From Rattus norvegicus (Eukaryota > Chordata > Mammalia > Rodentia > Muridae), in contig NC_086024.1 in assembly GCF_036323735.1 (NCBI RefSeq), positions 73,652,924-73,716,923 of the forward strand: DNA of 64,000 nucleotides, in the 5' to 3' direction. The notes under the pieces are model-generated. The model had not been told where the DNA came from and made no database searches. It saw nothing but the letters and a program-made list of their open reading frames with translations. Positions 1-11,759 of this stretch are shown here, piece by piece (the stretch's first letter is position 1; the number at the start of each line of letters is the position of its first letter). The translations under genes were made by a program, and so were the position numbers.

Positions 1-1130
1 GAGAGACTACTGTTAATGTCCTGGTTTTGGTGGTAGGATGCAAACAGTAAAATGGAAGGAACCAGTAGCTTCACAACTAGGGAATGTAGCTCCTATCCCC
101 TGTGTACGACTGGGGATTTTCATACACATCAGTATTTGGGTTTTACCCAACCAGGAGGTACAGAGTGAGCATTAGGACAAAGAACTGGACCCTGGAACCC
201 AGCTCCCTCCATTTGATCCTGTCATTCTTCCCCAGGTCTGCATTCTTCCTTATGACTGCATGTTCTAGCATCCCCCCTCCTGGGCTGTGAATCTGCATAA
301 AGCAGATTGGATTGCTATGTCTGCATTTCAGTTTCAGGATAGATATTTATATTCCTAATATGGAGCCAGCTAGCCATTAAACATCCGTTCAAACCATGAA
401 CTAAAGTCCTTCCTTTGAGCTGTTCAACCTGATTAAAAGAAACTACCACAAGCCATTTGTGAAACTCTTACTGACTAGCCAAATCTGAGTAATTTATAAA
501 TTATAAGAACTTCCTTCTCTCAGAAGGAAGGCTAGAATTGTTAGGTAACACTGTGTAGACAAGTGAAGGCTGTTCTCAGCTTCCAGAATGGTTCCTTGTT
601 GTTTTTTCCTCATGTGGCCAAAGGGAGAGAAGGGTGAAAAGAGGTGAACTCCTTCCCCCAGTCCTTTCATAAGGGCAGCTAATGACTCAATCACCTCTGA
701 AAAGCACACTTCCAAATATGGAATTAAGTTACAACATGAATTTTGGACAGGACAAAAGCATTCAACCACAGCAACTACATTGACCAATTCCAGCAAATTT
801 CAAAATTTCTGTGATTTGAACTTTTCCCCTTATAGTTCACTAGTAACAGGTGTCTGGTGGAAAAGGCGTGGCCTAAATAAAGCTGGTGAGTGTGTGAGCA
901 TATTACTGCAACTGAATGTAATACTGAATTTTTTCATCGAAGCTTAAACCCAGGGTCCAAATGAACAGAATGAACAGATATACAGTACTGAGGGCTACTA
1001 CCTGAATCCTACAGAAACTCAAGTCTCAGACTTGGTTGGTACTAGACGGCAGTGCTTCTGGGTTCCAGGCAGAAGCAAATCTAGAACCTTTCTGGAGAAA
1101 GATAACTTAATTCCATAATCCCACTGTGTT
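1..1130. other. unique AT-rich sequence, no gene seen
   Basis: No recognisable repeat, splice-flanked exon or long reading frame. The largest open frame is about 100 codons on the minus strand (494-796), with no recognisable domain. I see nothing functional here. Confidence 0.6.
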
Positions 1131-1390
1131 GGTTAGAATAGCTATGACCCCCATAGACTCATGTGTTTGAATGCTTGGCTATAGGGAGTGTTAGCTACTA
1201 GGAGGTGTGGCCTTGTTGGAATAGGTGTGGCCTTGTTGGAAGAAGTGTATCATTGTGGGGTTGACCTTTGAGGTTTTCCATGTCTAAACCTCTGAAATTG
1301 TAAGTCAAGCCCAATTAAATGTTTACCTTTATCCAAGTTGCTTTCTTCAAGGTGTCTCTTCACAGCAATGAAACCCTAACTAAGATACCC
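1131..1390 (+). repeat. rodent LTR-like interspersed repeat (MaLR-like)
   Basis: The block runs from TGTTGGTTAGAATAGCTATG to CCCTAACTAAGATA. It carries the phrases (AGGTGTGGCCTTGTTGGA, CCAATTAAATG poly(A)-type motif, GTCTCTTCACAGCAATGAAA) of a very common mouse/rat repeat with LTR-like organisation. It is shorter than usual, so internally deleted. A 20-bp stretch is tandemly doubled at 1201-1220 and 1221-1240, differing at the first and third bases. The same family lies in the opposite direction at 49131-49450. Class (probably ERVL-MaLR) is inferred; the family name is not certain. No protein is encoded. Confidence 0.6.
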
Positions 1391-3009
1391 ACTAAATATG
1401 ACCATATTCAAATAAATACACCACTCTTTAAAGCACATCACAAAGAAGGAGGAAAAGAAGAAAAACTGCATAGGGCAACTGAAACATACAAAACAACATT
1501 CAAAATAACTTGAACACAGACATAAAATTGTAGACATTGCACAAAAGAGGACAAACCATGGCAATAAGCAGATCCTTAATAATCAGAGGCAGCCTGAATT
1601 ACCCCACAACTAACGATGCTACATACTCACTTGATTGGTTAGTACAGAAGTTTGAGAACAAGACACCCTACTGAGAGTTGGGAAACATCAGCTCCCATAC
1701 CCTTAGAAGGAAAATAAACTCCACAGATTAATTTTATTTTCTAATGTACTATCAGAAAGCATTCTGATTGAATGGATAAACTATAGCACATGAATAAAAT
1801 GGGCAAAACCCACAAGTGAAAACAAGAAGCTCTCTATATTTATAGTATAGCTCTATTTATATGTAGAAAATATCTATAGTATGGTTTTATGTATATAAAA
1901 ACATCAGAACAAAAACAAAAAAAAACAACTATCAAGGTTCAACAACATTCTTCAGCATATACACATAGATAATAAAATCTTAAGAAAGGCAAGTAGTGAG
2001 CATTGTGAGTAGAAGACATCACTGTAAAGGAGACAAAGGAGATGCTCAAGTTCCCTTCCTTGACTTGGTGGTGTCCACACTGCTCTCTGTAATATCACTG
2101 ACCATGGTTTCAGTTCCATAGACTTCCCCAGTTTCAGGGCTCATAGTGAAAACAATGAGAGAGTTAAAAAGAACTTTGAGGAAAAAAGTACAAGAAATGG
2201 AGAGAGCATGAGGAAGGAAATAAATGTAAAGTGGAGAGCAGAAAAAGAGGGCTTGTGTGAGCCACGTCAAAGTTCGCATGACACAGGCATGTTAGATCTA
2301 CACAGTACCGACCACTAACCCTCCCCACTGCTCCATCACACGCTTCTTATGACTATGGGCTTGGGTTCTCACCCTCTGAGGGTTTCTCAATCAGCAAATC
2401 TGTAAGATAGGACCAGGGAGGAATGCGCTGGAAGTATGGCTATCTGAAACATTGCTGCGGTGGTCACAGTGCTTTTCCTTCTCAGTCTTAACGGGCAAGA
2501 AGAGGGACCTGTATTTTACATATATGTTCTCCCAAGGACTTGTTTCCCTCCAAAAGTGTAGTTGCTAAAGACAACCTAACTCTTAGCTTGTGGTGAATTT
2601 AGATCAGCATTTCGGAATGGAAGAGTAAGAGTCTTTAGATGTGGAATTCATATAGATTAAAGGTTGTGGCTATTTGGTGGGTAGGAAAATAAGCTTTTAT
2701 TATCATGATTGTTTAATGTTCTAAACAACTTGGGTGGACACTGCTATCGTTCAGTGCATAAAGTCTGGATACTGCCTAAGCTGTCCTTGATGATCGATCG
2801 TGAGGGAGACATTCCACAGTGAGGTGAGGAACTTCCTTCTTCTAATCTATGAATTCTCAAAGGAAGAATGGCTTATGTTACGCTGTGTATAAATTTATCA
2901 CCTGTAAACTTTTATAGTGGTTTCAAGTTAAATTTATTCTATGTATTTTAAAAACAGCTATTTAAATTGATACATAGTATTCTTACATATTTATGGGTAG
3001 AGTTAAAAT
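1391..3009. other. unique AT-rich sequence, no gene seen
   Basis: Mostly A+T-rich single-copy-looking DNA. The minus-strand open frame at 2046-2279 (77 codons) has no recognisable domain and no visible exon context. Confidence 0.55.
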
Positions 3010-3074
3010 GTATATATATATATGTGTGTGTGTGTATATGTATATATACATATGTATATATATATATATATATG
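3010..3074. repeat. TA/TG dinucleotide microsatellite
   Basis: Alternating (TA)n, (TG)n and (TA)n blocks with self-complementary ATATGTATAT stretches. Likely length-polymorphic. The open frame across it is a low-complexity artefact. Confidence 0.9.
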
Positions 3075-3214
3075 CGATGTATAAATGTGTCACACTACTC
3101 TCAATGGCAGCCCAACTTTCAACTCAAAATTCACATTACCTTCTGAATTTTTCTTCTCCACAGCAACAACCACAACAAAAAGAGACTCAGATTCTATGTT
3201 TCATTAGATCAATT

Positions 3215-3322
3215 AACCATTTTGTGATTAATTTTATCAAATAAGCATCCTATGGTCAATTTTATCAAATAACCATATTATGGCTAATTTTATCAAATAA
3301 CCATTTTATAGTTAATTTTATT
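3215..3322. repeat. 28-bp AT-rich minisatellite, about 3.9 copies
   Basis: Units start at 3215, 3243, 3271 and 3299. The core ATTTTATCAAAT recurs exactly every 28 bases (3231, 3259, 3287) and the variable half keeps the pattern AACCATNNTATGGTTA. The fourth unit is truncated at about 3322. The units differ by several substitutions, so the array is not freshly expanded. Confidence 0.85.
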
Positions 3323-6194
3323 CCTGTTTAGTAGTGCCACCTAATTCACCAATGTTTAACACAATTAGAGATGAGACAAGATCTATAACCTGCATACCTT
3401 AAATTGTGAGAAAGCTGTAATCTTATGTCTTGAAATCAATATCATCTGCCACCTCTCATGCTGGGAGGAGTAATAAAAATCATCTCCAATCTTCCACATT
3501 CCAGCCTGCCTATTATATGTTTAAGCTCAACCTCAAGATAAAATATGCCTGAACAAGGTATGATTTATTTTTATCTTCAACTTAAATACATTCCATTATC
3601 TTAAAAGGTTTTTACAGGATATGTTCAATGTTGCTCTCAATTTTCATATTACATATCCTAGTACATGGCAGGCAATATGCACATAAGAACATCTTCTGCG
3701 AACACATTCTACAAGTTGGTCATATATCTCATTACAATTTTCCGCTGATTTCATCAGTTTCTCCATTTTGCCAATGTTCTATTCCTCATAAATTCCCAAG
3801 CTGAACATATATTTGATATTTAAACTAGCTTTCTATTAGCAAAGCTTGCAATGAAGCTTAGGCTATTAACTGGCACCAGAAAATCAATCAACGAAAAGCT
3901 CAAACTGTGTTTTTCGTGCAGTTAATTGTTAAGCAGCTGATTTCATTTTAATATGATTGATTTCAATAACAATTACATCCGATAAGTGATTGATTTTAAT
4001 AGTTATGTTTAGTTTTCTGCTCATACATAATAAATGCAGTCCTGCTAATTACAGATTTTTAAGTTGCCTGAACTTTTTTTCTCTATTCTTTCAACCATGA
4101 GGTAAATCAGTTACTGTTTTGTGAGTCCCTACTGCTTTGTACTATAGAAGACTGATTATGTTCTTTTATTGATAAGAAAATAAATATCCAAAGACCTTAG
4201 AATAATGTTCCTTAGACTCTCCTTTCTTACCTGGTGAGTACATCCAGCATTCATACTGTCCTGGACTAGCTTCTACTTCAGGTAAACCGAGTAATGTAAA
4301 GCAGGGCTTTCAGTCTTTACCCAAGTCACTGATTTATTTCTGAATGATGCAGGACAGGATGGAAATTTATGTTTCACTATAGACCTTCCCCAGGGAATCA
4401 CAATGACCCACTAAACAATACTCATTGGATAGGTCAATTTTACAACTACAGGGTAATCATGTCTCTCAACCTATATTTTCACATTTAAAGAACTAGCATA
4501 AAAATTTATGTAAAAGAAAATCCAAATTTTCTATAAAGTTCTACTCAAAAGAATGTGGAGTCATTATGTAGTGATTTGCTCATGGATTTTTCAAAGTCAA
4601 ATTATTTCCCATTAATTATGACCACTTTTCCAAATGCTTACAAGGGTTTGCAATATTGGTTAAGTTTTAGATTATAGTGATCAATTAGTGGTTTATAAAT
4701 ACACTAGGTAACTCTTCTGGACTCGTTAACTTCTTAGGACATCTTCAGTCCTTTAACAAATGTACAGGAGATTATTGACGCTTCCAAGATCTTAAGTGGC
4801 AAACGTGACTCAAGGCTGAATTCCTTCATTGTGAAGGAGGTTGCTCCCTGTTTCCTTATTTCTTATGTCACCAAGTTCCTGTGGAGCAAGTTTGTTTTGC
4901 TGCCAGAACTCAGATGCCTTTCTCTCTGATTACAAAAATCATTAAAGCAGAACAATTATTGAGTAGTCTACATTTTCCTTGTCATGGAGAAATACCTTAC
5001 AATATACCTAAAACATGTATCTCCCCTTTCCTAGTTCCCCTAATGCATGCCTATTTTGACATGGTGTTTATATTTTGGGTTACCCCATAAACTTTCTCTA
5101 ACCAATTTAAAATATGACCTCCTCTCAGTACCACCCTATTCTCTACACAACAGGATGAGGTTTCTCCTGAGGGTTGTGGATCTCTACGTCAATCAATCCC
5201 TGAGTGTTCTACTTCCTGACCCAGGACTGCTCGAACTAGGCCGTTACATCATAAGCAGGAGGCTACAGGCTCTGCAGTCGTTTATATGAATATTAGGAGA
5301 TTACAGAAGTATCAACAGATAAGAGTCATGGGGCAAAGGGAGATAGAAATGCAGGTAATATCACCAAGACAGGAAAAGATAGTCATTACAACTTAGGCCC
5401 CAGAAATCCCAGAGTGATTCCCAGATGAAGCCTTTTGTGTTCCCATTCTGTGTGTTTTTTAATATGCAATATCTGTAGTTCTCGGGAATTTATAAAAAAA
5501 AGACTTAGAAAAGAGTCATTATGGCAGTTAACTCATTTCAACTTCAACAATATTTAAGAAACTAACAAACTATACACTGCCTATATGTACATACAAAAAA
5601 TGCCTAATAAACCACTAGTATGGTATAGAATATCTTAAAGAAAATTTACACATAAATATGAAAAGTATATGTAATACATTTTAAACACTGTAGTTAATAT
5701 AAAACAATATATAATTAATTGTGACATAAATCATACATAGGCAAATTTCAGAAATATCAAACTCAGTCCCTGGCAACTGCAATCAATCAACACTGTGATA
5801 AATCAAGTTATGACCTCTTCAGATCGCCTTTGCATATACTTTCATTCATACTACATTGTCGTCTATGCAGTAGCATCACATAAAAACACACAAAGGAGAA
5901 AGATATAAAGACATATCTTACATCAGAAGACCAGGGAACTAGCTCTCTGTCTGAGCATCCTGCGACAGCAAGCATAGGCTAAGACTGTAGCTGGCCACCC
6001 CCTTTTCAGGAGTCTGAAGGAACCTAGCACAGTTTGGTTTCTGAATAGTTAGAAAGCAGAGACTCTTTTTTAACATTAGCTTATCTTGCTCTTACTAAGC
6101 TATAAACAGGACAAGAAAGGCAGCGTAAGTTTTGGTAATGGCTAAAAGCATCTATTTTTTTAATGTGCTTGCTTGTTTGTTTTTAAAATATGAG
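3323..6194. other. unique AT-rich block with homeodomain-type motif cluster
   Basis: No recognised mobile element. At 3880-4000 there is a concentration of homeodomain-like words: AATCAATCA (3882), TTAATTG (3922), an E-box CAGCTG (3934), and TGATTGATTT twice (3954 and 3987). This could be an enhancer-like conserved element, but AT-rich DNA yields such words by chance and conservation cannot be judged here. Open frames at 4881-5289 have no recognisable domain. Confidence 0.4.
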
Positions 6195-7150
6195 AGCCTT
6201 CTGTTCATCTTAAAGTATATTTTATCCATTCTGAGAATTCATACAATGTACGTTAACAGTTCAGCTCCTTCCCTAAATCCTCCCCAATCTACCTCTCACA
6301 TCCCTACACTCTCTCAACTTTATGATCTTAGCTTTTAAATAATCCTAGTTCAATTTATGCTGCCTATATATTCATGGGTATGAGATCATCCAATGGAGTA
6401 TGATTTTCTTCCCGGGGTAACACCTTTACAGGAAATTGACTTTCCTTCCTCCAGTAGCCATTAACTGACACTGGCTCTTCAGTTAGGACTTGGGACTCAT
6501 AAGTACTCCCTCCTACATGCTGAAATAACGTCTGGCTGAATCTTGTCCAGACAACAGCTGCTATGAGCTGATGAATGCCAAAGCCCTGTTATGTCCAATG
6601 GATATAGTTCCAGTTCAGCCCTCCCTGACATCTGGCTCTAACATCAGATCCTCCCCTTCGTCTTTGATAAGGAAGAGATGACATCATGGACGCCACATTG
6701 GTGGCTGAGTACTCCATTGAGTTATTCTCTGTGTTTTGATTAGTCATGAATCTCTAACAACCATACATTACACAAAACAACTTCTCTGATGTGCTCTGAG
6801 AGAGGGACTAAGCTATAGGTAGAAACATACAAATTTAGAAAGCAGTTAATATGAAGTATACTTAGCAGAATAAGAGTAATGAGGTCGGCGATCATAGGTT
6901 ATAGCTAGAATTTACAGTAATAGACGTGGTATTTCTTCCTATAAAAAGTGAGTGTGAGTGTTAAATCCAATCAGAAAATCATTGGTTACACCATTCAATT
7001 GATGCCATTATTGCATGTACAAGCATAACTTTCTTTGCCCCAGATACCACATACATTGATTGGTCAGAGGACCATGTGGAGAAATCAAGTTGATACTAAT
7101 GAGGAAGGGTCCTCCCTCCTGACTAATGTTCATATCACTGGATGATAGAG
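6195..7150 (-). mobile_element. old murine L1 (Lx-type) 3' UTR fragment, antisense
   Basis: Read on the + strand the block follows the order seen in reverse-oriented Lx 3' UTRs: a CATTCTGAGAATTCATACAA start, pyrimidine-rich CTCCCCAATCTACCTC, CATGGGTATGAGATCATCCA, TTAACTGACACTGGCTCTTCAG, then the TCCAATCAGAAAATCATTGGTTAC section. Divergence is substantial and no ORF remains. The right edge is approximate. The assignment rests on recalled consensus. Confidence 0.6.
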
Positions 7151-10100
7151 GGTAGAGTAATAGGGGAAAAGGCTATAGACCATCCTCCACATTTGGGAAC
7201 TCTATGAATTGCAATGAGTAACTTCATTCATTTTTTTCACATGAAATCTAAAAATACATGAGGATCCAAATGACAACTGTCAATCTTTGGAACAGAGTAG
7301 AAACATTTTGAATATTAAGTTCATATTTTATATATTCATATATAATACCACACAAGAATACTTCCATGGCATAACCTTAAAAAAACATTAAAACAACGTA
7401 GAAAGGGGGAAATAACCCACATATTTTGACTAAACAGTACTACCAAAAGGTACCAGCTTCAGATTTCCTCTTTAGAATGTTTTCTTCTGTCTTCTCAGAA
7501 ACAACTATATTATTCGTGTACTCAGAAGTACACTGATACAATCTGTATGCCAAAGTTAGTTTATTGGATATTTCAAAGCACATTTGCCTACAACATTGTA
7601 CCACACTACCTGGTTCAGCTGGAAGACAAAGGCCTCCTTGTTTCCAGACGAGTGTAAATGAAGGAGAAGAAATGTTTCCAGTGGCACTCAGCCCCACATG
7701 AGCAATAAGAGTCCTCCTCTGTGGCATAGCCAAATGCTCTGGGCTCAAGGGTTCTTGTCATTCTGAGTCTCAAATGCAATGTGAGCAATTGTCTTTATCT
7801 TAGAATGTTTTGCTTTGAGGACTTGCCCTGGGTTTTGAGTGTTACTCCAAACAACCAAAAATCCTAAATGAAACACAGAGCATGATGGGGGATGTATCAT
7901 TAGGTAAAGGAAATGAGTCTACGTGTAAATCTTTCCACTAAATAACTATTTTTATCAAAACACAATTTTGTTTGTTTAAAAATATTTGTTTCTGTTGTTT
8001 GGTTTTAAAACTTGTCTGTTTACTCAATAGTCAAGATATACACTAGTTAGAAGCACCACCTAAATAAGATTGTATTTCAAGATGCAAATTTTAAGTCGTG
8101 TTGCTAATAATATATGCACAGCTGAGTGAACAACTTATGAGAAAGATGTACATTTTGGATACAGCCTAATTATTATCTAATTTTCATAACGTCAGAAATA
8201 ACAGAACGGTTATTATGTACTCAGCACCTGTTAATAATCTGCTATAAATACCTGTAGGCATTCACACTTGCATTTTGAAAAGAAAAACAGACAAATCTGA
8301 TGCTTCTTATTGATCAGGGTACTCCTCAGCAGACTGAACAATGCCTCGAACCCATCAACAACACAGCGTTTCAATCTGATTCAGCTTGTCCACAGTATCA
8401 CCATTTTCACATCCCAAGGTTAGTTTCCAGTTGTGCTGCTGTAATTTTTTTTTACTCAGTTAAGTGAAATTATCTGCAAAATAAATTTCTCCCTAAAGAA
8501 GATAGAGTCGCTGCACTTCAGGCTACCTGTTACCCATATCATAATATTGCAGCATTAGGGTCATGATCGTATGCTATCCAACGATTCGTTTGATAAGCAG
8601 TGTGAAGATTTAAGTTATATGCTCCTATAACAAAACATTTTAGCTTTGCATTTTGAAAAGTACACAGATAACGACCTACTAATGGTGGGGTCCAATGTGG
8701 CCATGGTAGTGCATACATATTATAAAGGTATGCAGAACGAGAATACAAAATGAAGTTTTGGCTTCATCTGAAAACAGGAATCATTTTTTGTTTAAGTCTT
8801 TAAAAATGGCTTCTTTGGGAGATACTGTGGCTATTGTAAAGACTTGGCCTGGGGCACAGCATAGATAGCAGGCACTCAATCAGAGGAGAAGACAGTGATG
8901 ACAAAGACAATTACACAGTTGCAACCATTCAACACAGGACTGTTCTTCTCCAGAGCGCTGCGTTTAAATTATATCATGAATACAAACAGACAGACCAGGC
9001 AAAACTTTCTACCTTCAGCAATAACACGCAAAAGGGGCTGGTGACCTGTAGCTGTGTAAGCATCACCCACCTCATCAGAGACTGCTCACCATGGACATCA
9101 GCACAGACATCTTAGCACTCCGAAGGGGAGTTCCCATGCTGCTTGCTTAGAGAGAAAGGGGTTGAAGATGAGGCACATGGCATTGCATCTGCAATCCAGA
9201 CTCCTCTGTGTGCATGAAACCAGTGAGACAGTGGGTGTTGACCTGAGCAGGCCTGCCCTCCCCCATCTCCACATTTCACAGTGACAGCTTCTACCACGGC
9301 ATTCAGTCACAGGTATAGCCTCTCAGGGGCCTGAATCAGGGCAAGTGGGGTTTCAGTGAATGCATACCCCAAATTGAATATAAAAAGATCAGTGTATAAT
9401 GTTTAAATACCTGTAGCAATTTCTAACAAGAATAAATATTGTTTAACATTTATCCTTCTGGCTCAAGTGAAACTGTTGGCCATTTCATGCTTTCTTCATT
9501 GCGTTTTAGTGCACTGTGACTTAATCATATCCCAGGCAATAGTCTAGGCTCACTATACGGTTCACTTGTTCAGACATCTCCCTACCAAGGTATTGTTTGT
9601 CCATTTTCTAAGGTGCTTATACCAGAGCCACTAGCAAGCAATATATCAAAGTTCTAGCTTAAAGAAACTGGGTAAGGTCAATCACTTCAGTATTACCTCT
9701 TGTAAAAGTACACTTTCTTTAACTTTCACACTATGAACAGAATGTACACAATCCCCATGTTATAGATTAGAAAAGTGTTAATGTACTCGTCCTTTTACTC
9801 TCAATGAAATAAATTACACATAAAAAAAATGCTTCGTATAATACAACATTGTGACTAAAAGTATAAAATTTCAAGATATCAACACTTAATAATTTAACTA
9901 ATTTTATGTCAAATAAAATTAGAACCCAGGTAAATTACATTCAAACCTTAGATTATTACATTAAATAATATTAAAATGTAATAATTTTCATGAGATTAAA
10001 ATTTCATGCTACAATTTTACAGTTAAGAAAAATGAGAAACACTTTAGCATTACTATCAAACACAGATGACATTTGAAGCCTCGAACATCAGCTTGTCTCA

Positions 10101-11089
10101 TGCATTACTTAAAGTGATTATTTTGTAAAGAAATTTTTAAACATTTGAGATTTCCAAGAACAGCATTTGGTGCATTTGTACTTAGAAACACTTCAATCAG
10201 GAAACAAAATTCAATGATCGTCACAAAGAAGACAGTGAAGAATTTTTCCATTTTAGGGACAACAGCTGCCATTCTATTAACACCCCAAGTGCCAGGATGG
10301 AGTAATGCTGAATCACAGGGACAAAACGACCAGGTGTATTACGGACAGAAAAGGGACACTCACACTGTGTGGCACAGCAGCACCTGAGAAGAGCAAACAA
10401 TAAGCAAGAAGCAGGAAAAGAATTCAAGTTCACTTAGCAAGCTTAGGAAACAGCCAACGTAAGTGTGCTGCCAATGGGAGGCCATTGCTTTAAAAAGTCA
10501 CACATTCCTCGACTGTTCAGGAACTCAATGTGATCTGCTCACAAAATAAAACACATTAAAGATTCAAGGAGATAACACCGCAAAATACAGACAGCTACAA
10601 ATCAAGTTCTTTGTAACAGATTTTACACTACACATGAAAAAAACTAGCAATCTGCTGGTTATTAGTGCTGCCAAACTGGAGAAAGTTTTTGTGGTTAAAA
10701 TAAAAGCAAAATATGCATAAATATATAGGAGTAACAAAAGACTACTTTTGCTCATAGAAGCACTGTGATTTGGCTTAAATGGTAGGTATTTCTTCAGGAC
10801 AGAGAATGCCATTTCACTTAAAAACACATCCAATTGTATATACATATATGTAGTAGCCATTTTTTTAATGCTGGAAAGAAGAAAATATCTACAGAAAAAA
10901 GAATAAAGATAATAAATTTAAAATAACCTAGACTACAAAGACCAAAGAAACGGTTTACTTCTTTTTTCTCCTTCAGATTAATCTAATGAGTTACATTTTG
11001 CTTAAACTAAACAAAATCTACTACCAAGACCTCACCTGCCCTAAGATACAGTTTTCCTACATCCTACAGTCTATAAAGGACATCTTTTC
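7151..11089. other. unique sequence, no gene seen
   Basis: No SINE or L1 recognised. Minus-strand open frames at 7440-7748 (102 codons) and 10564-10860 (98 codons) have no recognisable domain or exon boundaries. The stretch 9780-10020 is markedly AT-rich. Confidence 0.5.
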
Positions 11090-11181
11090 TTTTTTTTTTT
11101 TTTTTCCCGGAGCTGGGGACCGAACCCAGGGCCTTGTGCTTGCTAGGGGAGCGCTCTACCACTGAGCTAAATCCCCAACCC
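11090..11181 (-). mobile_element. ID SINE, full length, with 14-bp TSD
   Basis: The reverse complement reads GGGTTGGGGATTTAGCTCAG through AGCTCCGGG and ends in an oligo(A) tail (the T-run at 11090-11105). This is the tRNA-Ala/BC1-derived ID element. A-box and B-box (GGTTCGGTCC on the minus strand) are intact. Perfect direct repeats AAGGACATCTTTTC flank it at 11076-11089 and 11182-11195. Near-consensus sequence plus a perfect TSD indicate a recent insertion. Confidence 0.97.
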
Positions 11182-11400
11182 AAGGACATCTTTTCAATGC
11201 AGTATTTTCTGGGGAAGTTAGAAGATAAAACCATTTATTTTTGTTTGTTTGTTCTTGCTTACACAGTTGGGCTTGTTACGTTGAAGCAGGAGTGTGTTCA
11301 AATAATCATTTTATGAGTGGTATTTCTGAGTTAAGTGGTAAAAGATAAGCATTCACTCAATCTTTTTTCTTCAATTCCTTAGTCTTTAGAAATAGGAAGT

Positions 11401-11585
11401 GGAGCCCTGACGATATGGCTCAACCATTGAGAGTCCTCTAGCAGAGGACCTGAGTTCTGTTTCCAGCACCCACACAGCAGCTTACGACTATCTGTAACTC
11501 CAGTGCTAGGGATCCAACTCCCTCTTCTGGTCTTCATGCACATACATGGTGTAAATACATACTTGCAGGCAAAACACATGGGAAA

Positions 11586-11586
<1 letters not shown>
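11401..11586 (+). mobile_element. B3-type SINE
   Basis: A tRNA-like head (CGATATGGCTCAACCATTGA, B-box-like GAGTTCTGTTTCC) is followed by the B3 body: CAGCACCCACACAGCAGC, CTGTAACTCCAGTGCTAGGGA, CTCTTCTGG, GCAGGCAAAACACATGG. The A-rich tail has become the TAGA array that follows. It is diverged from consensus and no TSD was identified. Confidence 0.88.

Positions 11587-11650
<64 letters not shown>
11587..11650. repeat. (TAGA)16 microsatellite
   Basis: Sixteen perfect or near-perfect tetranucleotide copies directly follow the B3 SINE tail, consistent with birth from the SINE's A-rich end. Expected to be polymorphic. Confidence 0.97.
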
Positions 11651-11700
11651 CTGACAAACACAGAATAGATCTCTGTGTACATATATATGGATGGTCTTAC

Positions 11701-11731
<31 letters not shown>

Positions 11732-11751
11732 TGTGTGTGTATGTGTGTGTG
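11701..11751. repeat. (GT)n microsatellite, interrupted
   Basis: About 25 GT units with GG and AT interruptions, 50 bases after the TAGA array. Confidence 0.95.
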
Positions 11752-11759
11752 AGAGATTC

